Assembly: GCA_045614565.1 (NCBI GenBank)
Contig: JAZLDG010000105.1
Coordinates: 1-64,000 of the forward strand
DNA length: 64,000 nt
Direction of reading: 5' to 3'
DNA from: Scatosoma sp045614565
Lineage (GTDB): Bacteria > Bacillota > Clostridia > Christensenellales > Borkfalkiaceae
In this document: positions 1 through 8,486 of the stretch, in pieces
How the letters are laid out: each line of letters starts with the position of its first letter
Numbering within the stretch: the stretch's first letter is position 1
Notes under the pieces: model-generated
Database searches by the model: none
Told to the model about the DNA's origin: nothing
The model's input: the letters and a program-made list of their open reading frames with translations, nothing else
Made by a program: the position numbers and the translations under genes

Positions 1-242
1 ATCCGATCATCACTTTTCTCATTCCCTGTCCATACTTTCTCACATCATCACCCATTATTTTTTATTGTATTTCGCAAAAAAACGGATAAATTCCGCTCAC
101 GCGCGCGTCATTATACGCTATCATACCTATTTATTTTATCATTTTCTATTTAATAAGTCAATAGGTTGATGAAAAAAAATATGATATTTATTGTAATTAT
201 TTATTGTAATATTAAAAAATATGGAAAGGTATATTAAAACAC

Positions 243-272
243 TTGATAATGGGGGAAAATCTATGCTATAAT
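243..272 (+). promoter_or_regulatory. Sigma-A promoter of the unknown gene at 338
   Basis: TTGATA at 243-248 and a perfect TATAAT at 267-272 are separated by 18 bp. This gives a transcript start near 279 and a leader of about 60 nt before the ATG at 338. The rest of 1-242 is AT-rich and I see no gene in it. Confidence 0.7.
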
Positions 273-337
273 GCATGATAGAGAGTGAATTTTCTTCATC
301 TCTATAAAAAATCACATTAAATGGGAGAAAAAATATT

Positions 338-1015
338 ATGGCAAAAATTTACGGTAATGCACCCGAAAAAGCGGTATATAGCGGACTTAAAGGCGATTTT
401 AAGAAAAACACGGAAATTGTTGCGCCCAAAGGACATTTTGGCGTTGTGGAGCAAGAAGGAAACGTCGCTACCTGCAAGGATTTTACGGATAGCATTAAGC
501 TCAACAAAAAAGAAATACCCTACTTAAAAACGCCCTTCCTGTTCGGCAAGGTAAAAGGCGTTCGCGTTTTCTTCTATCCTTATCAGTACTTGGGAAGCTT
601 TACCGCGGAAGAAAGAAAGTTTACTGCCGTTAACGGTAAAAAAGCAAGCATTTCGTTGAAGATATTTTACGAAGTAAAAGCGCAATCGCACCGCACATAT
701 GCCACTATATTCAACAGCACGTACAATTACAATTACCCCGATAAAGAAGGTACGCTTGTAAGCGCCAGCTATTTCAACTACCTGATTGAAAGCCACATTT
801 TAGGAAGAGGTAAGTTCGGTAAGTACTCCTATGATAAGCTAATACCCGTTTGCTCGTTCCGAGTTAAGCCTTATAAGGGCGAGGTTTGCAAGCCGAAGGA
901 TATTATCGAGATAGAAAAAAACGGCAACCTGGCAGTAAAAGAATTTTTTGAGCATATCGGCTACAACGTGGTAAATGTTTCCGTACAAATTACCGATTTG
1001 CACTTTGAAGACTAA
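338..1015 (+). CDS. Uncharacterised 225-aa protein
   Basis: I do not recognise this protein family. The ATG follows GGGAGA (323-328) with good spacing, and a consensus promoter lies upstream, so the gene is probably real. There is no signal peptide, membrane segment or cysteine motif. The protein is rich in Lys, Tyr and Phe and looks like a soluble, beta-rich cytoplasmic protein. The alternation in the N-terminal half (a stretch reading GHFGVVEQEG, then a hydrophobic FFYPYQYLG) and the C-terminal hydrophobic alternation loosely recall SPFH/band-7-type folds, but this is only an impression. It stands alone and converges on the peroxide-defence operon, with a hairpin between them. Confidence 0.7.
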   Translation: MAKIYGNAPEKAVYSGLKGDFKKNTEIVAPKGHFGVVEQEGNVATCKDFTDSIKLNKKEIPYLKTPFLFGKVKGVRVFFYPYQYLGSFTAEERKFTAVNGKKASISLKIFYEVKAQSHRTYATIFNSTYNYNYPDKEGTLVSASYFNYLIESHILGRGKFGKYSYDKLIPVCSFRVKPYKGEVCKPKDIIEIEKNGNLAVKEFFEHIGYNVVNVSVQITDLHFED

Positions 1016-1032
1016 ATTCCCAAAGAAGAATG

Positions 1033-1069
1033 GCGCGCCCCATTTCACTAAAAGTGAAATGGGGCGCGC
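1033..1069. terminator. 17-bp perfect hairpin between convergent genes
   Basis: GCGCGCCCCATTTCACT (1033-1049) is followed by a 3-nt loop and its exact reverse complement (1053-1069). It lies between the stop of the unknown gene and the stop of the AhpF-like gene, so it probably ends transcription from both sides. Neither flank has a long T run. Confidence 0.65.
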
Positions 1070-1134
1070 TATTCTCTGTAAAAAAATGTTTTTTATCGCT
1101 GATCAAACAACTAATCCACCAACGTACCGTATTA

Positions 1135-2787
1135 TTATTTGATCAATTCGAGAATCTGTCGAATATTCTTTTTGCCGAAAGAAACCTTGCTATCATTGAT
1201 TACAATACAAGGAACACTCATCACGTTGTAACGCCTTTTAATTTCATCAAAATGTTGCAGATCGTAAATTTCCGCCGTCACGTTTGGATTTATTGCCGCA
1301 ATATGCTGTGCCGCCACCACCGTGTCGGGACACATCGTACAAGACAAGGAAACGAGAACCTTAATATCCGTCGATTGCTTAACGCCTTCGATGGCTTTTT
1401 TCGTTTCTTCATCGATTGCTTGTCCGGGGCCCGCTGCATTGTATATTCCTAAAATAAACGAAGTAAATTCGTGTCCGCCCGGAACGCCGTGAAAAGCAAG
1501 TCCTGTTTCCTTTCCGTCTTCAAGACAAATTTTAACGCACGGCGCAATTTCGGAAGATGCGTTTTTTTGCGCGACGTCAACGATAAGCTTATCGGAAAGA
1601 GAGATAAGCGTTCTCATATAGTCTTCCAGCTCCGCAGAAACCAAACGCTCGTCCAAATAGAGTTTAAGAATTACTTTTCGTTGCATTTTATCAAACACAG
1701 AGCGAAGCTGCGTTTTCATTTCAGCAGAAAACAACTCGCTGGGATTTTCATTTTTTATCGTGGGCGTTTCGTGTTCTTCTGCTTGGTATTCTTTTGTGAT
1801 TGGCTGTTTTGCTGAAAGTCCCGTTCTACGCTGTACAGTTGCCACATATTTTTCAAGCTCGGTAGCGGCAAGCGCGCCGTCTCCCGTCGCCGTTACAACC
1901 TGACGCAACGATTTAATACAAACGTCACCTGCCGCATATATGCCTTCCACGTTCGTTTTCTGTTCCGAATCGGTAATAATATATCCTTTGTCGTTCAATT
2001 CTACAACGCCTTTTACAAAAGCGGTATCAGGCGCATATCCCGCAAAAACGAACACGCCGAAATTATCGCCGTTTTTCGCTTGGTATTCCGTTATTTCTCC
2101 CGTTTTTGTATTTTTATAGCGGATATAGTCAAGCCCGTTTTCACCCGATACTTCCTCGACGATCGTGTTTGGAATGATCGTGATTTTCTCGTGTTTTTTG
2201 GCAGGCTCGGCAACCGCCGCAGCACAGGAAAAATCATCTCCCCGAATTAAAATCGTGACGTGCTTTGCAAATTTCGTAAGAAATACGCTTTCTTCGGCGG
2301 CGGCAAATCCGCCGCCCACGACGAAAATCTCTTTTCCCGTAAAAAACTCCCCGTCGCAAGTAGCGCAATAAGCGACACCGCGACCTTTATACTCGTTCTC
2401 TCCTTTGAAGCCAACCATTCTCGGATGCGCACCTGTAGCAAGCAAAATCCCCAAACAGTAGTAATCGCCTTTGTCCGTTTTAACCGTCTTTACGTCTCCT
2501 TCCAAATCAAGACTTTTGGCTTCCGCAAGTAAAAACTCCGCCCCGAAACGCTCCGCTTGACGTTGCATAGTTTCGGTCATAGCCTTACCGCTTGTTTTGC
2601 CTATTCCCGGATAATTAACGACTTCGTGGGTAATGGTAATTTGTCCGCCAAATTGCTCTTTTTCAAGCACGAGCACCCGATATTTTGCGCGAGCCAAATA
2701 GAGTGCGGCTGTCAATCCCGCAGGACCGCCCCCGATCACTATCACGTCATAGAACTTATCGTGGTCGTATTTTTTTACGTCCTCCAT
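1135..2787 (-). CDS. AhpF-like FAD-dependent peroxiredoxin reductase with C-terminal thiol domain
   Basis: The protein reduces the neighbouring peroxiredoxin AhpC with electrons from NAD(P)H. Residues 1-330 are a thioredoxin-reductase module. They show an N-terminal FAD motif (VIGGGPAG, about 17-24), the redox pair CATC at 141-144, an NAD(P)-binding VVGGG near 156-160, and a second FAD motif ending in AAGDV. After a linker, the last ~190 residues look like the paired thioredoxin-fold domain of AhpF, with CTMC near 483-486 and a cis-Pro-like SVPC motif. In classical AhpF this domain is at the N terminus, so the order here is reversed. The ATG overlaps the ahpC stop (TAATG), which indicates translational coupling in the order ahpC then reductase. 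At 550 aa it is close to AhpF length (about 520). Confidence 0.85.
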   Translation of the reverse strand: MEDVKKYDHDKFYDVIVIGGGPAGLTAALYLARAKYRVLVLEKEQFGGQITITHEVVNYPGIGKTSGKAMTETMQRQAERFGAEFLLAEAKSLDLEGDVKTVKTDKGDYYCLGILLATGAHPRMVGFKGENEYKGRGVAYCATCDGEFFTGKEIFVVGGGFAAAEESVFLTKFAKHVTILIRGDDFSCAAAVAEPAKKHEKITIIPNTIVEEVSGENGLDYIRYKNTKTGEITEYQAKNGDNFGVFVFAGYAPDTAFVKGVVELNDKGYIITDSEQKTNVEGIYAAGDVCIKSLRQVVTATGDGALAATELEKYVATVQRRTGLSAKQPITKEYQAEEHETPTIKNENPSELFSAEMKTQLRSVFDKMQRKVILKLYLDERLVSAELEDYMRTLISLSDKLIVDVAQKNASSEIAPCVKICLEDGKETGLAFHGVPGGHEFTSFILGIYNAAGPGQAIDEETKKAIEGVKQSTDIKVLVSLSCTMCPDTVVAAQHIAAINPNVTAEIYDLQHFDEIKRRYNVMSVPCIVINDSKVSFGKKNIRQILELIK

Positions 2788-3350
2788 TAAAGTTGCCCTA
2801 CGAGATCAAGACTGGGTTTCAGTGTTTCTTCACCCGGTTTCCAGTTAGCGGGACATACCTGATCTCCGTGCGCGTGTACAAATTGGCACGCTTGTACTTT
2901 GCGGAAAAGTTCTTCGGCGTTTCTGCCTACGTTTCCTGCCGTCACTTCGTAGCCTACAATTTTCCCGTCGGGATTGATGATAAATGTGCCGCGTTCCGCA
3001 AGACCGTCCGCTTCGATCAGTACCCCGAAATCTCTCGAAATGGCGTGGGTGGGATCTGCAAGCATAGCAAAGGTAATCTTTTTAATGCGTTCCGACGCGT
3101 CGTGCCAAGCTTTGTGGACGAAGTGCGTATCCGTTGATACCGAGTATATTTCGCAACCTATTTTTCTAAATTCCTCGTATTTTTTCGCAAGATCTTCAAG
3201 CTCCGTAGGACAAACAAACGTAAAGTCCGCAGGATAGAAGAAAAACACACTCCATTTTCCAAGCAAATCTTCCTTGGAAACGAATTTGAAATTGTTTTCG
3301 TGAAAAGCGTAAGTTCTAAAATCCGAAATCTCTTTGTTAATCATTGACAT
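2787..3350 (-). CDS. ahpC: Alkyl hydroperoxide reductase C (2-Cys peroxiredoxin)
   Basis: This cytoplasmic peroxidase reduces H2O2 and organic peroxides. The peroxidatic Cys lies in FTFVCPTELEDL and the resolving Cys in QVCPANWKPG near the C terminus. Length is 187 aa, the same as typical AhpC. I start it at 3350: GGAG at 3358-3361 is 7 nt away, and the N terminus then reads MSMINKEI, matching the family. The frame also has an ATG at 3356, but that is almost on top of the Shine-Dalgarno. A small stem (AAGGGG/CCCCTT, 3370-3384) lies in the leader just upstream of the ribosome site. The gene is first in a two-gene operon with the AhpF-like reductase. I looked for a PerR box and found no convincing one. 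Confidence 0.93.
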   Translation of the reverse strand: MSMINKEISDFRTYAFHENNFKFVSKEDLLGKWSVFFFYPADFTFVCPTELEDLAKKYEEFRKIGCEIYSVSTDTHFVHKAWHDASERIKKITFAMLADPTHAISRDFGVLIEADGLAERGTFIINPDGKIVGYEVTAGNVGRNAEELFRKVQACQFVHAHGDQVCPANWKPGEETLKPSLDLVGQL

Positions 3351-3473
3351 AAACATTCTCCTTTTTTTAAGGGGTTAGCCCCTTTTTCAGAATTATTATG
3401 CCCTAAATTTCAATAAATAATTCAAAAAAAATTGTACATAATACCTATTAACGAATTGTTTTAGGAGACGTTT

Positions 3474-4900
3474 ATGGAGAAAACGCAAAAAAACCGTATC
3501 TCGTCAAATTTGTTCCTTACGCGCTTGCCGCTTTTTTAATTGGGATTATCGGGGGATTTACGACCGTTCTCGGCCCTGCATTCGTAAAAGATTTAGGGAT
3601 TGACTATAATAATACTACGTGGACGGCGCTTGCAATGGCTGTATCCACCGCCACTTTTGCGCCAATTTTGGGCAAACTGGGCGACGTAATCGGAAGACGG
3701 TTCACGCTACTTGTCGGAATTCTCGTTTTTATCCTTGGAAATATTGCAACGGCATTGGCTTCATCTCTTATTTTTATGTTAATCGCACGTTTTATCGTCG
3801 GTATAGGAAGCGCGGCAATAGCACCCGTAGTAATCGCGTATATCGTTACCGAATTTCCGCAAGATAAAGTTTCCAAAGGCTTTTCGCTCTATATGCTCAT
3901 TTCCAGTGCGGCGGTCATTTTCGGCCCCACGCTCGGTGGCTTAATCATCAATCGTTGGGGTTGGAGAATGATGATGTGGATATGCGTATTGCTTTCGGCT
4001 ATTATATTTTTTGCCTGTCTTATATTGAATAAAGAAAAGAAAACTGCGCGCAAATCGCTTACAGATTTCGATTGGCTCGGCGCAATATTCGTGTTAATCT
4101 TTTTCAGCCTTGCGCTTTGCGTACCGTCCTTCGGACAAAATTTAGGCTGGAATTCATTTGCCTTTTTCTCCGTTCTGATCGCTGCGGTTATATCTTTAAT
4201 AATTCTCCTATTAGTGGAGAAAAAAGAAGAAAAGCCGATTTTGAGAGTCAGTTTTATGAAAAGACGTGCGTTTATTCTCTCCGTAGTAGCTCTTTTTCTT
4301 ACCCAAGGGCTTATGCAAGCAAATATGACGAATATTATCGTTTTTGTCAATTATACGCAACCTGAAAACACCGTTATATCAGGCTATGCTATTTCAATCA
4401 TGTATCTTGGAATGTCGCTCGGTTCCGTATTACTCGGACCTTTGACGGATAAATACGAGCCAAAGAAAATCTTAGCGGCGTCTTTCGCCTTTACGGCAAT
4501 CGGTTGTGCGCTTATGCTCCTGTTTTCAGCAAAAACTTCCGTAATTCTGCTGGCGCTATCCTTAGGAGTTTTGGGTTTTGGTCTCGGCGCAAACGCTACT
4601 ATTTTTATGCGGGTCGTTCTTTTTGGCGTGCCTGCGGAAAAGGCGGGAACGGCTACGGGAACGTACGGATTATTTCGCGATCTTGCCGCACCGTTCGGGG
4701 TAGCAGTATTCGTCCCGCTATTCACAAACAGTACGACAAATCATATTATTTCGGGGCTTAATGACGCCGTCGCAGCAGTCCGTTCCATTCATACGTTGGC
4801 GATTACGGAACTAATTTGTATAGCCGCTGGGATTGTTGCCGTTTTGTTCCTACCTAAAATTCATAAAAAAAAGGAGTTTTATTATGAAACTGAAAAATAA
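3474..4900 (+). CDS. MFS transporter (DHA2/EmrB-QacA type), frame broken near the start
   Basis: This is a multi-spanning inner-membrane proton-driven transporter, probably an exporter of drugs or amphipathic compounds. The body has the loop motif GKLGDVIGRR after TM2, the motif GPTLGG in TM5 and about 12-14 hydrophobic helices. The ATG at 3474 has TTAGGAG seven bases upstream, but its frame stops at TAA after 21 codons. The transporter frame, readable from 3452 and clearly coding from 3485, is one base out. A run of seven A at 3487-3493 sits at the junction, and an eighth A would give a continuous ~475-aa protein beginning MEKTQKKPYLVKF. The first in-frame ATG (3635) would lose TM1. The stop overlaps the following dehydrogenase gene by 17 bp. 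The cause could be a sequencing error, decay or slippage. Confidence 0.82.
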
Positions 4901-5681
4901 AATAATTATCGTTACCGCTTCTACAAGGGGGATAGGTCTTGCCATCGTGAAAGCTTGTGCGAAAGAAGGCGCTACCGTATATATGGCAGCGCGAAATCTT
5001 GAACAAGCGCAAAAGGTTGCCGACGAGTTGAACGGTGAAGGATATAACGTAAAATGCGTATACAACGATGCAAGCGTTCCCGATTCTTATGCGTCTATGG
5101 CGAAAGAAGTTATGCAAGACGCAGGGAAAATCGACGTGCTCGTAAATAATTTCGGCACGTCAAATCCCGGACGGGATTTAGATCTCGCGAATACTGATAC
5201 CAACGTGTTTTTGGATACCGTAACGCTGAATTTGAGAAGCGTATTTATGGCAAGCAAAGAAGCCCTGAAATATATGAGAAAGCAAAACAGTGGAAGTATT
5301 ATCAATATCTCCTCGGTAGGCGGTGCAGTGCCCGATATCTCTCAAATCGCTTACGGTACTTCAAAAGCCGCAATCAATTATTTGACAAAATTAACGGCAG
5401 TACACGAAGCAGCAAACCATATCAGATGTAACGCTGTTTTGCCGGGAATGACAGCGACCGATGCAGTACAAACGAATTTAAGTGAAGATTTCAAGAACTT
5501 ATTCTTAAAGCATATCCCACTCGAAAGAATGGGATACCCCGAAGAAATTGCCACCGCTGTCGTATATTTTGCAAGCGACGATTCGGCCTATACTACGGGG
5601 CAAATCCTTAGCGTCTCTGGCGGTTTTGGATTAGCAACTCCCGTATATGGAGAACTTAAAAATAAGCAAACTCGAAGATAA
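4884..5681 (+). CDS. SDR oxidoreductase resembling 7-alpha-hydroxysteroid dehydrogenase
   Basis: This is a 265-aa classical short-chain dehydrogenase using NAD(P)H. The cofactor motif TASTRGIG is at 11-18, NNFG at 88-91, and the catalytic triad is Ser144, Tyr157, Lys161. Beyond generic SDR features it resembles, from memory, the clostridial 7-alpha-HSDH group (C. absonum, C. sordellii). Shared features are STRGIG, PDIS-x-IAY before the catalytic Lys, RCNAVLPG, a PEEIA-AV-FASDDS stretch and a C terminus of the GG-ATPxY type. If so, it oxidises the 7-alpha hydroxyl of bile acids. AAGGAG at 4871-4876 sets the start at 4884, inside the end of the MFS gene, so the two are translationally coupled. 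The substrate is inferred. Confidence 0.85.
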   Translation: MKLKNKIIIVTASTRGIGLAIVKACAKEGATVYMAARNLEQAQKVADELNGEGYNVKCVYNDASVPDSYASMAKEVMQDAGKIDVLVNNFGTSNPGRDLDLANTDTNVFLDTVTLNLRSVFMASKEALKYMRKQNSGSIINISSVGGAVPDISQIAYGTSKAAINYLTKLTAVHEAANHIRCNAVLPGMTATDAVQTNLSEDFKNLFLKHIPLERMGYPEEIATAVVYFASDDSAYTTGQILSVSGGFGLATPVYGELKNKQTRR

Positions 5682-5752
5682 TAATGCCCTTTGGTTATTT
5701 TTGGGGTGATAAAATCCCGAAATGCTACTAAGCCGAAATAATCTCTTGTAAC

Positions 5753-5793
5753 AATAAAACGAACTTTGACTTTTTATCAAAGTTCGTTTTATT
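5753..5793. terminator. 17-bp palindromic terminator, probably the original tRNA-Leu terminator
   Basis: AATAAAACGAACTTTGA (5753-5769), a 7-nt loop, and the exact complement to 5793. It ends the MFS/dehydrogenase operon on the plus strand. Read on the minus strand it would lie just after the tRNA-Leu 3' end before the 14.7 kb element inserted. The upstream stretch 5682-5752 holds no gene that I can see. Confidence 0.75.
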
Positions 5794-5798
5794 CTAGT

Positions 5799-5820
5799 TT
5801 GGTGCGGACGAAGGGATTTG
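5799..5820. repeat. Left direct repeat (att) of the element, copy of tRNA-Leu 3' end
   Basis: TTGGTGCGGACGAAGGGATT plus TG is identical to 20452-20473. It contains the complement of CCA, the discriminator, the acceptor 3' strand and part of the T arm. Identity ends at both sides of the 22 bp. Confidence 0.75.
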
Positions 5821-5937
5821 CGCTTTTAGCAGCGCGCCCCGCTCCGACGTTATCAACGTCGTCCTTTGCCGTCAAGTTTTTCGTTGTCCAAAATCTGTAA
5901 GGCAAAGCGTTTTGCTCCCGCAAACCGGCTCCCACCC

Positions 5938-5951
5938 TCAAATCCCTTCGT
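5938..5951. repeat. Inverted partial copy of the tRNA-Leu T arm
   Basis: TCAAATCCCTTCGT repeats 14 bases of the tRNA-Leu T arm in the opposite orientation to the att copy at 5808-5820. The pair encloses 118 bp that also contain a small palindrome, GACGTT-ATC-AACGTC (about 5847-5861). No gene is visible between 5821 and 5965. Confidence 0.5.
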
Positions 5952-5965
5952 ATATTCGGTTTATA

Positions 5966-7456
5966 TCAAAAAAATAAGAACACCCCAATGGTGTTCTTAT
6001 TTTTTGGTGCACCATTTGAAAACAAAGTTGAACTTTCAAGCTCTTCAAGTTTAATGGTTTCCTCTTTTCCGTTTACGTTATATATTATTTTGAAGTCATC
6101 ATCGCTTACGTATATCGCATTGATAAACGTGTCGATGATTTTTCTTTTTCCGTCTTGTTTGCTTACGTCTATCTTGCGGAAATTGTGTAGTGCCATTCTA
6201 AAATGGTCTTGCGAGAAAATAGGCGATTTTATCTTTTCTTTTGCGATTGCTTCGCCAATTTCGTCTCGTTCTTTTTCAAGTTCGCCTAAACGCTGTAATA
6301 ACGTTTGCGTTGCGAAACCTTTTTGCACAGCGTTGACGATATTTTCTATCTCTTGATTTTTATCCTTTAACTGTTCCTCTAATTTCGGGAGCATCGTGCT
6401 TTCCGTGAATTGAAGATCGTAAAGGGCTTCGGATAGTTGCTCGATTACGTCGTCTTTTTGCAAGAACTCTATTGTCTTACAAACAACGAACGATTCTAAT
6501 TTATCCTTATGGAGCATCTTCTTATCGCACTTGTGTTTCTTTTGACGAACACAAGCATAGTAGCGATGAACTTTACCCGTATGACTTGTTCCTGCCTGCG
6601 CTACCATCATTGCATTACACTTTGCGCAAAAGAGTTTAGTCGTCAACAAATAATCGTCATCGGCGGTATGCCTTGCAGGTGCTTTTGCGTTTTTAGCGAT
6701 TTCCAACTGAACGGCGTTGAATATATCTACTTCCACAAGGGGTGGAACACTATTCTCGATTTTTATACCCGAATGATTGTATTCGCCGATATAAACACGG
6801 TTGGTCAATATGTATCTTACGGCGTTATAACGAAGCGGTTTGCCATTTTTACGCAAGATTTTCCTTTCTTCTAAATTCTTATGAATATCTTTAACTGTTT
6901 TGCCGTCGTAAGCCATTTGAAAAATCTCTTTTACGATAGGGGCAGATATGGGGTCAATCTCAAGTTTGCGTTCCTTATTGATAACGTAGCCGAAAGGAAT
7001 ATTTCCACCGTTCCACAAACCTTTTAAGGCATTTTCCGTTAATCCACGTTTAACTTTTTCAGAAAGCTCGGCGGAATAATATTCCGCCATTCCTTCAAGC
7101 ACCGATTCGAGCAAAATACCCTCTGAGCCTGAACTTATTGTTTCTGTTGCAGATACAACACGCACGCCGTTTTTCTTGAGCAGGTGTTTATAATGAGCCG
7201 AATCGTAACGGTTACGGGAGAAACGGTCTAACTTCCACACAAGAATCATATCAAAAGCGCCTTTATAACTGTCTTTTATCATTTTTTGGAAGTTAGGTCG
7301 GTTATCCGTTTTGGCCGTCAAAGCACGGTCAATGTACGTATCAATGACGGATATATCGTTGTATTCGGCATATTGCATACATTCACGAAGTTGACCTTCA
7401 ATAGATTCTTCACGTTGGTTATCGGAAGAATATCGTGCATATATTACAGCTCTCAT
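5966..7456 (-). CDS. Large serine recombinase (element 1 integrase)
   Basis: This is a site-specific DNA recombinase acting through a covalent Ser intermediate. The N-terminal resolvase domain begins MRAVIYARYSSDNQ, with the catalytic Ser at about 10-11 and the downstream LDRFSRNRYDS motif. A recombinase domain (GGNIPFGYVI), a zinc ribbon (FCAKCNAMM, then CVRQKKHKC) and a C-terminal coiled coil follow, 496 aa in all. It lies 12 bp after the nuclease-like gene and is last in a minus-strand operon. Its final codons run through a 16-bp terminator hairpin (5969-6005). It is closely related along its length to the recombinase at 56064. Confidence 0.95.
   Translation of the reverse strand: MRAVIYARYSSDNQREESIEGQLRECMQYAEYNDISVIDTYIDRALTAKTDNRPNFQKMIKDSYKGAFDMILVWKLDRFSRNRYDSAHYKHLLKKNGVRVVSATETISSGSEGILLESVLEGMAEYYSAELSEKVKRGLTENALKGLWNGGNIPFGYVINKERKLEIDPISAPIVKEIFQMAYDGKTVKDIHKNLEERKILRKNGKPLRYNAVRYILTNRVYIGEYNHSGIKIENSVPPLVEVDIFNAVQLEIAKNAKAPARHTADDDYLLTTKLFCAKCNAMMVAQAGTSHTGKVHRYYACVRQKKHKCDKKMLHKDKLESFVVCKTIEFLQKDDVIEQLSEALYDLQFTESTMLPKLEEQLKDKNQEIENIVNAVQKGFATQTLLQRLGELEKERDEIGEAIAKEKIKSPIFSQDHFRMALHNFRKIDVSKQDGKRKIIDTFINAIYVSDDDFKIIYNVNGKEETIKLEELESSTLFSNGAPKNKNTIGVFLFF
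5969..6005. terminator. Terminator overlapping the end of the recombinase gene
   Basis: AAAAAATAAGAACACC (5969-5984), loop CCAAT, and exact complement (5990-6005). The A/T ends allow termination in either direction. The stop codon of the recombinase lies just beyond it. Confidence 0.7.
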
Positions 7457-7468
7457 TTTTATTTCTCC

Positions 7469-7891
7469 TTATGTGTTTTGATTGGAACAAGCAACCAAAG
7501 TCTTAAACATTATTTCCTTAAATATCGGTTGATTGTTATTATGAGGAGCTTCGATAATTAACTCAATTGAATTTATAGAAGTTTCATCATACATCATTAA
7601 ACCTATCTTAGCGTCGATAATACTTTGTTTTAGCAATTCAGTTAACCTTCTTTTAGGAAGACATATATATGCATAATCTGAACCAAGCTTATGATTTATT
7701 GCCTGTTGAATTGCATGTTTCCAGTCTTTTATTTTTAACTCAATAGAAATTAATTCTTTATTTTTATCTAATATTACAATATCTATACACCTTGATAAAA
7801 AAGGGACTTCATCTCCAACTAACAGATAGTTTTGATTCATTAAAAGGTATTGCAATATCTTTTCTTTCATTTTTGATTCTAACATATACAT
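7469..7891 (-). CDS. Small PD-(D/E)xK-like nuclease protein
   Basis: A 140-aa cytoplasmic protein whose core reads CIDIVILDK, then a strand ending IELKIKDW, followed by an alpha helix with conserved basic residues. The D-(x)n-E-x-K arrangement with alternating beta strands is the signature of restriction-endonuclease-fold proteins (MmcB/RecB-like nucleases and related DNA-targeting effectors). The ATG directly follows the stop of the YwgA-like gene (TAAATG), so the two are coupled. It is the fifth gene of the operon starting at 12490 and lies just before the recombinase. The catalytic assignment is inferred from the motif only. It could also be a transcriptional or antitoxin-like member of the fold. 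Confidence 0.75.
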   Translation of the reverse strand: MYMLESKMKEKILQYLLMNQNYLLVGDEVPFLSRCIDIVILDKNKELISIELKIKDWKHAIQQAINHKLGSDYAYICLPKRRLTELLKQSIIDAKIGLMMYDETSINSIELIIEAPHNNNQPIFKEIMFKTLVACSNQNT

Positions 7892-8476
7892 TTACTTTAA
7901 ATACTTTTTTGCGATTATTGAATTTATTGTTTGTTCTGGATATTTGTTATACACATAGCTTAAAAGAGAGTCTAGCGAAAGTTGATTGATTTTACTCTTA
8001 AACTCTTTCAGCTTCAATTTTTGAATATGAGAAAATTTATTCCAAATATTTTCTTCGACATAACGAACACCAATATCTGATAAAAAATATTCCCTTTCAT
8101 ATTTATCACTATTATCACAGTCTACTTCAAAAGTCACATCTGGACTATCGTTTTCTAGATCAAAATTTTCAATAGAATCTGCTTTTGAAAGAGGAATCGA
8201 TGTATCTTCAGCCTTTATCATTCCAATTGAAAGGAAAAAACTTAAATAGTCGTACAATTCTTTACTAAAAGGGCCAAAATAATAGGGATTAAAACCTGGC
8301 AAGGCTATTTGTAGGCTTTCCTGAAAAAAATTTGGATATAGCTGCTCTTCAAAAAGAAACATCATTTTTTGTATTTTTGTTCGTCCTATTATTTTTTCAT
8401 TGACTCTTTCTTCTAATCCGGGTGAATATAAAAAACTTAACAATAAATCTCTACCATTCATTTCTTTTTTATTCAT
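7892..8476 (-). CDS. YwgA/Panacea-like winged-helix protein
   Basis: A 194-aa protein. Its N-terminal half (GRTKIQKMMFLFEE, then FNPYYFGPFSKELYDYL) matches the pattern of Bacillus YwgA and the wider SocA/Panacea-type domain family. Members of that family often act as antitoxins or accessory proteins in phage-defence loci. The middle is acidic and probably flexible. The C-terminal part is helical and basic. It lies 10 bp after the SIR2-like gene and directly before the nuclease-like gene. A role as regulator or antitoxin of its neighbours is inferred. The family assignment rests on the GR-K-QK and GP-S-EL motifs. Confidence 0.75.
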   Translation of the reverse strand: MNKKEMNGRDLLLSFLYSPGLEERVNEKIIGRTKIQKMMFLFEEQLYPNFFQESLQIALPGFNPYYFGPFSKELYDYLSFFLSIGMIKAEDTSIPLSKADSIENFDLENDSPDVTFEVDCDNSDKYEREYFLSDIGVRYVEENIWNKFSHIQKLKLKEFKSKINQLSLDSLLSYVYNKYPEQTINSIIAKKYLK

Positions 8477-8486
8477 AAAACATCTC

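Noticed and set aside
3360..3470. PerR box upstream of ahpC
   Set aside because: The best match to the 15-bp consensus has too many differences to support it.
3635..4900. MFS gene starting at 3635
   Set aside because: This start would remove the first membrane helix, which is clearly encoded upstream in the same frame.
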